DNA of 64,000 nt from an uncultured Eubacteriales bacterium (lineage in GTDB: Bacteria; Bacillota; Clostridia; Christensenellales; Aristaeellaceae), in assembly GCA_902761755.1 (NCBI GenBank), contig CACWLP010000009.1, forward strand, positions 46,706-110,705. Direction: 5' to 3'. Shown here piece by piece: positions 27,642 to 35,002 of this stretch (position 1 is its first letter; every line of letters begins with the position of its first letter). The position numbers were made by a program, and so were the translations under genes. The notes beneath the pieces are model-generated. The model made no database searches and had not been told where the DNA came from. It saw only the letters and a list, made by a program, of their open reading frames with translations.

Positions 27642-30600
27642 ATGAGCCAAGACGTTTACACCATGCGCCGCTACGGGGAAAAGCCCCCGTTTTCCAGCTT
27701 CCTTCCCGGCATCGCCGGCGAGAAGGGCATCCCCGTCTGGTGCTATTACAACAACCGGGGCCAGGCGGTGTGCTCCTTCGGCATCCAGGATAAGGATCAC
27801 GCCATCATGGAGTTTTCCCCCGCCCACGTGGCCTACCAGAACGTGCAGCGCACGGGCTTCCGCACCTTCATGAAAACGGCGTCCGGCGTGGAGGAAGCCT
27901 TTTCCGACGGCGGCGGCTCCATGGACATCCGCCCCAACGGGCTGACGCTGCGCTGGGAAAACGCCCGCTTCCGGGTGGAAGTCACTTATTACGTGGTGCC
28001 CGAATGCCGGGTAGGCGCTCTGGCCCGGCGGCTGACGGTCACGAACCTGGGCCCGGCGGCGGATCTGGGCATCCTGGACGGCATGCCCGCCCTGGTGCCC
28101 TTCGGCGTGGGCCAGGATTCCCTGAAAAATATGACCCAGCTTTCCAAGGCCTGGATGCAGGCGGAAGATGCGGAAACTGGGCTTCCCTATTACCGGGTGC
28201 GGGCCAGCATGGAGGACAGCGCCATCGTCACCGCCATTGAAGGCGGGAATTTCGCCCTGGGCCTGACGGCGGAGGGGCGGCGCCTGCCCGTCACCGTGAA
28301 CCCCGAAACCGTGTTTGATTACGACACCGCCCTGGAAAAGCCTCTGGGCTTTGAGCGGGAGGACTTTGCCCTGCGCGCCCGGCGCGAGGTGACCCAGATC
28401 ATCTTCCCCTGCGCCTTCTTCCTCTGGGAAGGCCGCCTGGCAGCCGGGGAAAGCGTGCGGATCAACGAGCTTTACGGCCAGGCGGACAGCAAGGGCCGGG
28501 CGCGCGCTTTCGCCTCCCAGGCCCTGACGGACGCCTGGTTCGATGAAAAGCAGGCCCGGGCCGACGCCCTGTCCGCCGCCCTCACCGCGGTGATGGACGG
28601 GCGCACCGCCTCTCCCGTCTTTGACGCCTACAGCCGCCAGAGCTACCTGGATAACCTGCTCCGGGGCGGCGAGCCCATCCGCTTCACCCACGGGGAAAAG
28701 CAGAATACCTTCTATTTGTATTCCCGCAAGCACGGCGATCCGGAGCGGGAATACAATTACTTCGTCATGTCCCCGGAATATTATTCCCAAGGCAACGGCA
28801 ATTTCCGGGACGTGTGCCAGAACCGCCGGTGCGATCCCCTGTTCCATCCCTGGGTGGGCGACGGCAGCATCCGATTGTTTTTCAGTCTCCTGCAAGCCGA
28901 CGGCTATAATCCCCTGGTCATCGACCGGATGACCTTCCGCTGCGCCGACGTGGACGGGGCGCTGGAGTGGATCGCGTCGGAAAACCGGGAGGAAGCGGAA
29001 GCGCTGCTCCGGGGCGAATTTACCCCGGGCCGGCTGGCGATGGCCGCGGAAACCTGGAATTTTGTCCGGGGCGGCGCGGAGGAATTCGTCCGCGCCGTGC
29101 TGGCCGACGCCGACGCCGAGCCCAACGCCACCTTCAAGGAGGGCTACTGGACCGACCATTGGACCTACAGCCTGGACCTGATCGAAAGCTATCTGGCCGT
29201 ATGGCCGGAAAAGAAGCGGCAGCTGCTCTTCGGGAAAGCGGATTATCCCTGGTGGGAAAGCCGCGCCCTGGTGCTGCCCCGGGAGAAGCGGATCGAGGAA
29301 ACCCCCGCCGGCCTGAGGCAGACCCGGTTCCTGGACACGCGCAGGAAGCTGCTGACCCAGAACAAATGGATGCGGGAAGAGTACGGCAAAGGCAAAAAAG
29401 CGCAAAGCACGCTGATGGAGAAAATGGTGCTGCTCTGCGCCGTCAAATACGCCACGCTGGATGAAACCGGCGCGGGCATCGAAATGGAAGGCGGAAAGCC
29501 CGGCTGGTACGACGCGCTGAATGGGTTGCCGGCGCTGTTCGGCTCCTCCGTGGCGGAGGGGTGCGAGCTGAAGCGCCTGCTTTCCTTCACCGCAGCCGCC
29601 CTGGAAGAAAACCCCGGAGAAACCGTGCAGCTGTACGACGAAATGGCGCATCTGCTCACGGTGCTCGCCTGCCTGCCGGAGGATCCCTTCGAGCGCTGGC
29701 AGCAGGCCAACGAACTAAGGGAGGCCTACCGGGAATCCACCGCCGAGGGCGTGGCGGGCGGCAAAACGGCCTTGCCGGCGGCGGAAATCGCGTCCATCCT
29801 CCGGGGCATGGAAAAGCGCCTGGGGGCCGATCTCCAAAAGGCCGTGGAAAGGTGCGGCGGCATCTGCCCCACCTACTTCATGTATCCCGACGGGAAGGCC
29901 GAGCCCCTGCCCCTGTTCCTGGAAGGGCCGGTGCGGTGGCTGAAAACGGATGTCCCCGCAGAAGAAAAAGCCGCCATGGCGGACCGGGTGCGGGAAAGCG
30001 GGCTGTTCGATCGGAAGCTGCAAATGTACAAGGTCAACGCCAGCCTGGAAAACCTCACCTACGCCGCGGGCCGCACCCGGGCCTTTACCCCCGGCTGGCT
30101 GGAAAACGAATCCATCTGGCTGCACATGGAATACAAATACCTGCTGGAGCTGCTGCGCTCCGGGCTGTACAGCCGGTACGAAGACGCCTTCTGCGCCGCC
30201 GCAGTGCCCTTCCTGGATCCGGACACCTACGGCCGTTCGCCCTATGAGAACGTGTCCTTCATCGCCAGCAGCGCCAATCCAAACCCCGCTTACCACGGCC
30301 GGGGGTTCGTGGCGCGGCTGTCCGGCTCCACGGTGGAATTCCTCTCCCTCTGGCAGGGCATGATGTTCGGCTTTACGCCTTTCGCCGTAAAGGGCGGCGC
30401 CCTCTCCCTGTCCCTTGCCCCCATGCTGCCATCGCGGCTGATCCCCGAAAGCGGCGTCGTGGAGGCCATGCTGCTGGGCCAGTGCCGGGTGCGCTATCAC
30501 ATCCCCGGCGCCGGCAGCCTGATCCCCGGGCAGTATGCCATCGAAAAATACGTGCTGGATGGCGCGGAGTACCCCGGATCCGCCCTGCCCGCCGAGGCTG

Positions 30601-30656
30601 CGGAGCGGGTGCGCAGCGGCGCGGCAAAGGAAATGGACGTATACATCCGCCGCTGA
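27642..30656 (+). CDS. Large glycoside-phosphorylase-like protein (GH94/GH149/GH161 clan-like)
   Basis: A 1004-residue protein with no signal peptide. Its N-terminal beta-rich half and C-terminal helical half mirror GH94-type phosphorylases. The usual general-acid WND motif is not found. The nearest match is PGWYDALNGLPALFGSS, with Asp624 in the same kind of position (WYD instead of WND). SSANPNPAYHGRGFVARLSG near 870 resembles the phosphate-site end of the barrel. It is the second gene of a tight two-gene operon (3-nt gap, GAAAGGAG before ATG). Either it is a remote phosphorylase family acting on a longer beta-glucan, or a partner subunit. No known family is assigned with certainty. Confidence 0.6.
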   Translation: MSQDVYTMRRYGEKPPFSSFLPGIAGEKGIPVWCYYNNRGQAVCSFGIQDKDHAIMEFSPAHVAYQNVQRTGFRTFMKTASGVEEAFSDGGGSMDIRPNGLTLRWENARFRVEVTYYVVPECRVGALARRLTVTNLGPAADLGILDGMPALVPFGVGQDSLKNMTQLSKAWMQAEDAETGLPYYRVRASMEDSAIVTAIEGGNFALGLTAEGRRLPVTVNPETVFDYDTALEKPLGFEREDFALRARREVTQIIFPCAFFLWEGRLAAGESVRINELYGQADSKGRARAFASQALTDAWFDEKQARADALSAALTAVMDGRTASPVFDAYSRQSYLDNLLRGGEPIRFTHGEKQNTFYLYSRKHGDPEREYNYFVMSPEYYSQGNGNFRDVCQNRRCDPLFHPWVGDGSIRLFFSLLQADGYNPLVIDRMTFRCADVDGALEWIASENREEAEALLRGEFTPGRLAMAAETWNFVRGGAEEFVRAVLADADAEPNATFKEGYWTDHWTYSLDLIESYLAVWPEKKRQLLFGKADYPWWESRALVLPREKRIEETPAGLRQTRFLDTRRKLLTQNKWMREEYGKGKKAQSTLMEKMVLLCAVKYATLDETGAGIEMEGGKPGWYDALNGLPALFGSSVAEGCELKRLLSFTAAALEENPGETVQLYDEMAHLLTVLACLPEDPFERWQQANELREAYRESTAEGVAGGKTALPAAEIASILRGMEKRLGADLQKAVERCGGICPTYFMYPDGKAEPLPLFLEGPVRWLKTDVPAEEKAAMADRVRESGLFDRKLQMYKVNASLENLTYAAGRTRAFTPGWLENESIWLHMEYKYLLELLRSGLYSRYEDAFCAAAVPFLDPDTYGRSPYENVSFIASSANPNPAYHGRGFVARLSGSTVEFLSLWQGMMFGFTPFAVKGGALSLSLAPMLPSRLIPESGVVEAMLLGQCRVRYHIPGAGSLIPGQYAIEKYVLDGAEYPGSALPAEAAERVRSGAAKEMDVYIRR

Positions 30657-30671
30657 TTCATCGGAAAAATG

Positions 30672-30710
30672 CAGCCGCACCGGCGATTTCGTCCGGTGCG
30701 GCTGTTTTTT
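30672..30710. terminator. Bidirectional terminator after the phosphorylase operon
   Basis: CAGCCGCACCGG (30672-30683) pairs with CCGGTGCGGCTG (30693-30704), followed by TTTTTT. Confidence 0.9.
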
Positions 30711-30728
30711 GCGTTTGCTTTTCCGTTT

Positions 30729-31583
30729 TCACTCCGTGAACGCCATCACGTCCACGATTTTTTGCGTGCCGTGGGAGATTTCCACCAGCTTCAGCTTTTT
30801 CCGGTTCGGCCTGCGGCGCAGCAGCGCCGAGGACGGCCCGCCGTCCAGGTCGTAAATCCATTCGGTGTCGTATTCCCCCAGCAGGAACTCGTTGGCCTCG
30901 ATCAGGGTCAGGCCGTGGCGGGAGGTGGCGGTGAGGATCAGGTAGGTGTTTTCTTCCTTCAGCTTGGCGATGATGGTGCGGATGGCCCGGACGCCGGCGA
31001 AGGGCCATTCGTGGTCCAGGATGTCTTTTCCGTCCAGCGCCATGGGGCAGCCCTCGTAGAATGACCAGGTCTGGATGGGATGCCGGGCCAGCACGCTTTC
31101 GTTATCCTCCCCGATACACAGGTGCAGCCCGTCCTCCTCCAGCGTCAGCCCGTAATAGGGCACGCCCTCCAAATCCCGCAGCACTTTCCCGTCCACCACC
31201 GTCAGCGAACCCAGGGGCGTATAATAATAATCCTCGCTTTCGCCGGGATAGGTTTCCGGGATGTCGGGATACCGGGGGCTCACATAGCCGCTGCCGTTGA
31301 CGGCCAAGGCCGCGCCGGGGACCTTGGCGGCCAGCTCCTCCGCCTCCGCCAGGGCCTCGTGCCAGGGGGAGATGGCTTTGCGGATCTGCCGGCCCGGATC
31401 CTGCATCCATACGGTGGTCAGGTAGCACTTGCTGCCGTTCACCTTGCAGGTTTCCATGGTGTATTTCAGGGTTTCGGAATCATAGGAAAAATCTTTTTCC
31501 CGCTCCGTCACCGTATAGCCTTCCTCCCCCAGCGCGGTCACCGGAAGCAGCAGCAACAGCATCAGCGCGATCCATTTTTTCAT
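30729..31583 (-). CDS. Secreted phosphodiester glycosidase-like (NAGPA-domain) protein
   Basis: A 284-residue protein with a signal peptide (1-20, ending TALGEE) and a NAGPA domain. NAGPA domains remove GlcNAc from a phosphodiester in the mammalian uncovering enzyme; bacterial relatives act on wall or exopolysaccharide phosphodiesters. AVNGSGY near 93 and DLDGGPSSALL near 247 are the conserved family phrases. An ATG at 31583 follows GGGAGGCGGG. It is a single gene, convergent with the phosphorylase operon. The substrate is unknown. Confidence 0.8.
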   Translation of the reverse strand: MKKWIALMLLLLLPVTALGEEGYTVTEREKDFSYDSETLKYTMETCKVNGSKCYLTTVWMQDPGRQIRKAISPWHEALAEAEELAAKVPGAALAVNGSGYVSPRYPDIPETYPGESEDYYYTPLGSLTVVDGKVLRDLEGVPYYGLTLEEDGLHLCIGEDNESVLARHPIQTWSFYEGCPMALDGKDILDHEWPFAGVRAIRTIIAKLKEENTYLILTATSRHGLTLIEANEFLLGEYDTEWIYDLDGGPSSALLRRRPNRKKLKLVEISHGTQKIVDVMAFTE

Positions 31584-31674
31584 TTTCCCGCCTCCCCTCT
31601 GCGCCGTATTTCTGAAATCAATATACCACAAAAGCCCGGCGCGCTCAAGCCCCGGGCTTTGGGAACGGCAGTTT

Positions 31675-32331
31675 TTACAATGTCAGATCCTGCTTTTCAA
31701 ACCGGCTTTCCGACAGCCGGCAGGCAAACGCCGTGGCCGCCATGAAAAAGGCCAGCGCCGCCGCGGTGTAGATCGCCCGCGCCGTAAAGCACTCCGGCTT
31801 TCCGTTGTCCAGCCCATCCCGCACGAAGGGCAGGGCGTAGGTGGCCGCCACGCCGACGACGATATACAGGAACACCGCCGCCGACGCCTTGAGGAACGCG
31901 CCGCCCACCTTATTGATATCCCTGTACCAGGAGGGGAAGAAAACCAGATTGAACAGCCCGAACACGATCAGCCCCTGCCCGATCACCGCCAGGTTGGCGT
32001 CCATGCCCGCCTGATTGGGCGCGCCGCCGAGCAGCTTCCGGTTCAGCAGCACCATTGCGCCGCACAGCAGCAGCTGCGCCGCCTCCAGGCAGCAGGCGAA
32101 CAGCATCCGCCCCTGCACGGCCTGCTTCCTGGATACCGGCAGGGTCAGGGTGTAGGCCGCGTCGTGGTTTTCCCGGCCGTCCAGGCAGATAAAGTAGATG
32201 CCCAGCGTCATGTAAAAGAAACTTACCGCGTAGGGATAGTTTGGGATCAGCACCAGGGCGCTCAGCCCCAGCATGATCAGCGCCGCCGGGTGCATGCAGA
32301 GCCGGAACTCCTTCATCAGCAGCTTTTTCAT
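31675..32331 (-). CDS. ABC-2-type membrane protein
   Basis: A 218-residue protein with about six hydrophobic segments and the phrase DAAYTLTLPVSRKQAVQGR near 57-75, a hallmark of small ABC-2 permeases paired with regulator-linked ATPases (BcrB/YtrC-like). It overlaps the ATPase gene by 4 nt and is last in a three-gene operon. It would form the membrane part of an exporter; the cargo is unknown, with peptide antibiotics or lipids possible. Confidence 0.8.
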   Translation of the reverse strand: MKKLLMKEFRLCMHPAALIMLGLSALVLIPNYPYAVSFFYMTLGIYFICLDGRENHDAAYTLTLPVSRKQAVQGRMLFACCLEAAQLLLCGAMVLLNRKLLGGAPNQAGMDANLAVIGQGLIVFGLFNLVFFPSWYRDINKVGGAFLKASAAVFLYIVVGVAATYALPFVRDGLDNGKPECFTARAIYTAAALAFFMAATAFACRLSESRFEKQDLTL

Positions 32332-33188
32332 GCATTCTCCGCCTCCTCCCGGTCCAGATGGGTCATGATCTCGTCCAAAGTGGGGATCTGCCAGTCGGCG
32401 TGGATCGCCGCGGCGTCCTCTTTTTTCACCAGCGCCGTGCCGCCCTTCCGGGTGCGGCAGATGCCCAGGGCGGCATTTTTCATTTCCGCGGGCGCTTCCC
32501 CGTCAAAAGCCGCGATGCGGTAGGCGCCGGCAAAATCGTCCATGGCGCTGTCCGCCGCCAGTCTGCCCGCCCGGATGTAGAGGATCCGGTCGGCGCACTT
32601 TTCCAGATCGGCGGTGATGTGGGTGGAAAACAGGATGGTCTTCCCCTCGTCCCGCAGGGAAAGGAAAATCTCCGTCAGCTCCTCCCGGGACACCGGGTCC
32701 AGACCGCTGGTGGGCTCGTCCAGGATCAGCAGCTCCGCCCCGTGGGAGAGGGCCAGCGCCAGGGCATATTTGATCTTCATCCCGTTGGACAGCGCCGCCG
32801 GGGTCTTGCTCTCCTCCAGGCCGAAGCGCTGCATGTATCTGCGGTACGTTTCGTCGCTCCATCCGGGATAGAAGGATTTGGTCACTTCCGTGATGGTCCT
32901 GATTTTTTTCCGGGTGTAATAGGTCATCCCCGCGGACACGAAACCGATGCGCTTCTTGATCGCGTCCGCCTGCTTTTCCATGTCCATGCCCCAGAACAAG
33001 GCTTCGCCTCCGTCCGGGCGCACGAAGCCCAGCAGGGAATTGAGGGTGGTGGTCTTGCCCGCGCCGTTGCGGCCGATAAAGCCCGTTACGGCCCCGGGCC
33101 GCAGATCGAAGGATACGCCGTCCAGCCGGAAGGACGGATAGATTTTTGTCAGTCCCTTAACTGTCAGGGGAAATTCATTTGCCGCCAT
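32328..33188 (-). CDS. ABC transporter ATP-binding protein
   Basis: A 286-residue ATPase with Walker A GRNGAGKTT near 38, Walker B ELLILDEPTSGLD near 151 and H-loop SHGAE/STHIT regions. The signature motif is degenerate, reading ALSNGMKIKYALALAL instead of LSGGQ, which is common in the YtrB/YxlF class. The roughly 70-residue C-terminal extension matches that class as well. Its start overlaps the XRE-AbrB gene by 14 nt, so the regulator and transporter are coupled. Confidence 0.88.
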   Translation of the reverse strand: MAANEFPLTVKGLTKIYPSFRLDGVSFDLRPGAVTGFIGRNGAGKTTTLNSLLGFVRPDGGEALFWGMDMEKQADAIKKRIGFVSAGMTYYTRKKIRTITEVTKSFYPGWSDETYRRYMQRFGLEESKTPAALSNGMKIKYALALALSHGAELLILDEPTSGLDPVSREELTEIFLSLRDEGKTILFSTHITADLEKCADRILYIRAGRLAADSAMDDFAGAYRIAAFDGEAPAEMKNAALGICRTRKGGTALVKKEDAAAIHADWQIPTLDEIMTHLDREEAENA

Positions 33189-33594
33189 GCTTGATGCCCT
33201 CCGCCATTTCCAGAAAGAATTTTGCGTCCACCAGGGCCAGCCCCCGGTCCTCGTCCCCCAGGACCAGCAGCTGATCCCCGGGATTGATGTGGAACACCCG
33301 CCGCGCCCGCACCGGGATCACGATCTGGCCCTTGTCCCCCACCGTGACCAGCCCAAACGCATACTTGCCCCGGAGAATATCCGCCTGCGTATCCGGCGGC
33401 ATCGGCGTGTTCGTCAGGTCGTCCAGCGTCACGTCCAGCACCGACGCCAGCCTCCCCGCCGTCTCCAGGTCCGGCGTGCTTTCGCCGCTTTCCCATTTGG
33501 CCACGGTCTGGCGGGACACCCCCACGCTTTCCCCCAGGGCTTCCTGGGTCAGCTTCCGTTTTTTCCGAAGGATCGAAATGTTCTCATGAATCAT
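33175..33594 (-). CDS. XRE HTH plus AbrB/SpoVT domain fusion regulator
   Basis: A 139-residue protein with an XRE/Cro helix-turn-helix at 4-60 (LTQEALGESVGVSRQTVAKWE) and an AbrB-type swapped-hairpin domain at about 82-125 (VTVGDKGQIVIPVRARRVF). Both domains bind DNA in their own families. Here they are fused and sit first in an operon with an ABC exporter, suggesting local, probably autogenous control. An ATG at 33594 follows GTGAGAAAAG, a weak ribosome site. XRE regulators with GntR-like roles are common before such ATPases; the AbrB fusion is less so. Confidence 0.85.
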   Translation of the reverse strand: MIHENISILRKKRKLTQEALGESVGVSRQTVAKWESGESTPDLETAGRLASVLDVTLDDLTNTPMPPDTQADILRGKYAFGLVTVGDKGQIVIPVRARRVFHINPGDQLLVLGDEDRGLALVDAKFFLEMAEGIKHGGK

Positions 33595-33614
33595 ACTTTT
33601 CTCACCCCGCGCAC

Positions 33615-33644
33615 ATTATAAGCCGCGAAATGCCGGCCCGTCAA
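33615..33644 (-). promoter_or_regulatory. Promoter of the XRE-AbrB/ABC operon
   Basis: TTGACG, an 18-nt spacer and TATAAT read leftward, 21 nt before the start codon. The spacer contains GCCGGCATTTCGCGGC, a partly palindromic stretch that could be an operator. Confidence 0.75.
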
Positions 33645-33760
33645 TCAATCAAAGCTGACATCCCGGGGGCCGGATGTCACGTTTCCTTTACATTCGCAAA
33701 AAAATATACGCAAAAAGCCGCCCGATCTTCAGGCGGCTCATTGCGGTGACGAAAGGGAAA

Positions 33761-33991
33761 TCAGGCCTCTTCGGTGACGGCGGCTTCGCCGCTCACGGAA
33801 GGCAGAGCGCGCTGCACATAGCCGCTGCGCAGGCAGCGGGTGCACACGTTCAGCCGCATGGGCCGGCCGTTCACGATCACGCGGACCTTCTGGACGTTGG
33901 GCGCCCAGGTGCGGCTGCTCTTGCGGTTGGAGTGGCTCACGTTGTGGCCGGTCATCAGGCCCTTTTCGCACACTTCACAAAACTTGCCCAT
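33761..33991 (-). CDS. rpmB: Large-subunit ribosomal protein L28 (bL28)
   Basis: A 76-residue protein with the zinc-binding CxxC pairs CEVC (5-8) and CTRC (near 50-53) and the central phrase TGHNVSHSNRKSSRTW. It carries about 14 residues after the usual end (SVSGEAAVTEEA). Of two in-frame ATGs 6 nt apart, the second (33991) has correct spacing from GGGGAGG. It is monocistronic with its own strong promoter. Confidence 0.96.
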   Translation of the reverse strand: MGKFCEVCEKGLMTGHNVSHSNRKSSRTWAPNVQKVRVIVNGRPMRLNVCTRCLRSGYVQRALPSVSGEAAVTEEA

Positions 33992-34066
33992 TGTCATTAC
34001 CTCCCCGGGGGAATTACGCTTACGGCAACGCGGAAAACCGCGATTCGTCCGATTGACAGCTTGAAT

Positions 34067-34095
34067 AGTATAGCATACCCCGGAGCAAAATGCAA
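34067..34095 (-). promoter_or_regulatory. Promoter of rpmB
   Basis: TTGCAT, 17 nt, TATACT read leftward. The leader to the start codon is about 70 nt and includes the near-palindrome CGGTTTTCCGCG. Confidence 0.8.
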
Positions 34096-34120
34096 GCACT
34101 ATTTTTCACGTTTTTTCCGG

Positions 34121-34588
34121 TTATTCCTTTTTTTCGTCCTTGTCCACCAATGCTTTCAATTCGTTCATGAAAGTGGGGATGTCGGTGAAGGAGCGGTACA
34201 CCGAGGCGAAGCGGATATACGCCACCTCGTCCAGCTTGCGCAGTTCCTCCATCACCATTTCGCCGATCTGGCGGGTGGTGATCTCCTCCTGCAGATTGTT
34301 GTAGGCCAGCTGCTCGATGGAATTGACGATCTTTTCAATGTCCGCCGCGGATACGGGCCGCTTGTGGCAGGCGGCGATGATGCCGCTGCGCACTTTCTTG
34401 GGATCAAACAGCTCCCGGGAATTATCCTTTTTGATCACCAGCAGCTGCTGAACCTCGATTTTTTCATAGGTGGTGAACCGGCGGCCGCAGCTGATGCACT
34501 CCCGGCGGCGGCGGATAGAGTTGCCGTCGTCCGTGGGGCGCGAATCCACCACCCGGCTGTCAGCGCAGTTGCAGAATTGGCATTTCAT
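34121..34588 (-). CDS. nrdR: Transcriptional repressor NrdR
   Basis: Zinc-ribbon/ATP-cone repressor of ribonucleotide reductase genes. The protein has 155 residues, with MKCQFCNCADSRVVDSR at the N-terminus giving the first CxxC, ECISCGRRFTTYE giving the second, and an ATP cone at about 46-136. The length and both domains match the family. An ATG at 34588 is preferred to the GTG four codons upstream, which touches the ribosome site. It has its own promoter with a palindrome over the -35. Confidence 0.96.
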   Translation of the reverse strand: MKCQFCNCADSRVVDSRPTDDGNSIRRRRECISCGRRFTTYEKIEVQQLLVIKKDNSRELFDPKKVRSGIIAACHKRPVSAADIEKIVNSIEQLAYNNLQEEITTRQIGEMVMEELRKLDEVAYIRFASVYRSFTDIPTFMNELKALVDKDEKKE

Positions 34589-34649
34589 GGCTTTTTTCAC
34601 CCTTCTTTTGTTTCACGCCGGCATTTTCTGCGGCGTCTGTTCCGCGTTC

Positions 34650-34694
34650 ATTATACCCGATTGTTCTCAATTTGTAAATATTTTATTACAAATT
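34650..34694 (-). promoter_or_regulatory. nrdR promoter with overlapping AT-rich palindrome
   Basis: Leftward TTTACA (34673-34678), 17 nt, TATAAT (34650-34655). A perfect 9-bp inverted repeat, AATTTGTAA at 34669-34677 and TTACAAATT at 34686-34694, covers the -35. It does not match the usual NrdR box, but its position suits an operator. Confidence 0.65.
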
Positions 34695-34707
34695 TGTTTC
34701 AAAAAAG

Positions 34708-34959
34708 TCATTCCAGGATATCCCCCGGCTCCAGCTCCACCAGGATCACGTTTTCCCCGATCCGGCAGATGTGCTGCCACGGGATCACGATGCCGCATTT
34801 TTCGCCCCGGATCAGGCTGCCCACCCGGAATTCGCCGGGCACCACGATGGCCTCCACCCGCCCGTCCCGGGGATCGAATTCGATGTCCATCACCTTGCCA
34901 AGCCGTTTCCCGTCCAGGGTATTCACCACGTCCTTGGTGCGCAACTCCGCCAGGCTCAC
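34708..34959 (-). CDS. YlmC/YmxH-family PRC-barrel protein
   Basis: An 83-residue protein of the YlmC/YmxH sporulation-associated family. LRTKDVVNTLDGKRLGKVMD and VIPWQHICRIGENVILVE are the two PRC-barrel halves. Family members occur in spore-formers and their function is poorly known. A GTG at 34959 follows GGGGTGGGG. It is the last gene of the polA operon run, 43 nt after the SBP gene. Confidence 0.88.
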   Translation of the reverse strand: MSLAELRTKDVVNTLDGKRLGKVMDIEFDPRDGRVEAIVVPGEFRVGSLIRGEKCGIVIPWQHICRIGENVILVELEPGDILE

Positions 34960-35002
34960 TTTTCCCCACCCCCTCGGGGGCAGTATATGCGCCCGCCGGG
35001 CG

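Noticed and set aside
26016-29651. A 1211-codon minus-strand frame opposite the two phosphorylase-type genes
   Set aside because: Shadow of the real plus-strand genes; His/Gly/Pro-rich composition and no domain.
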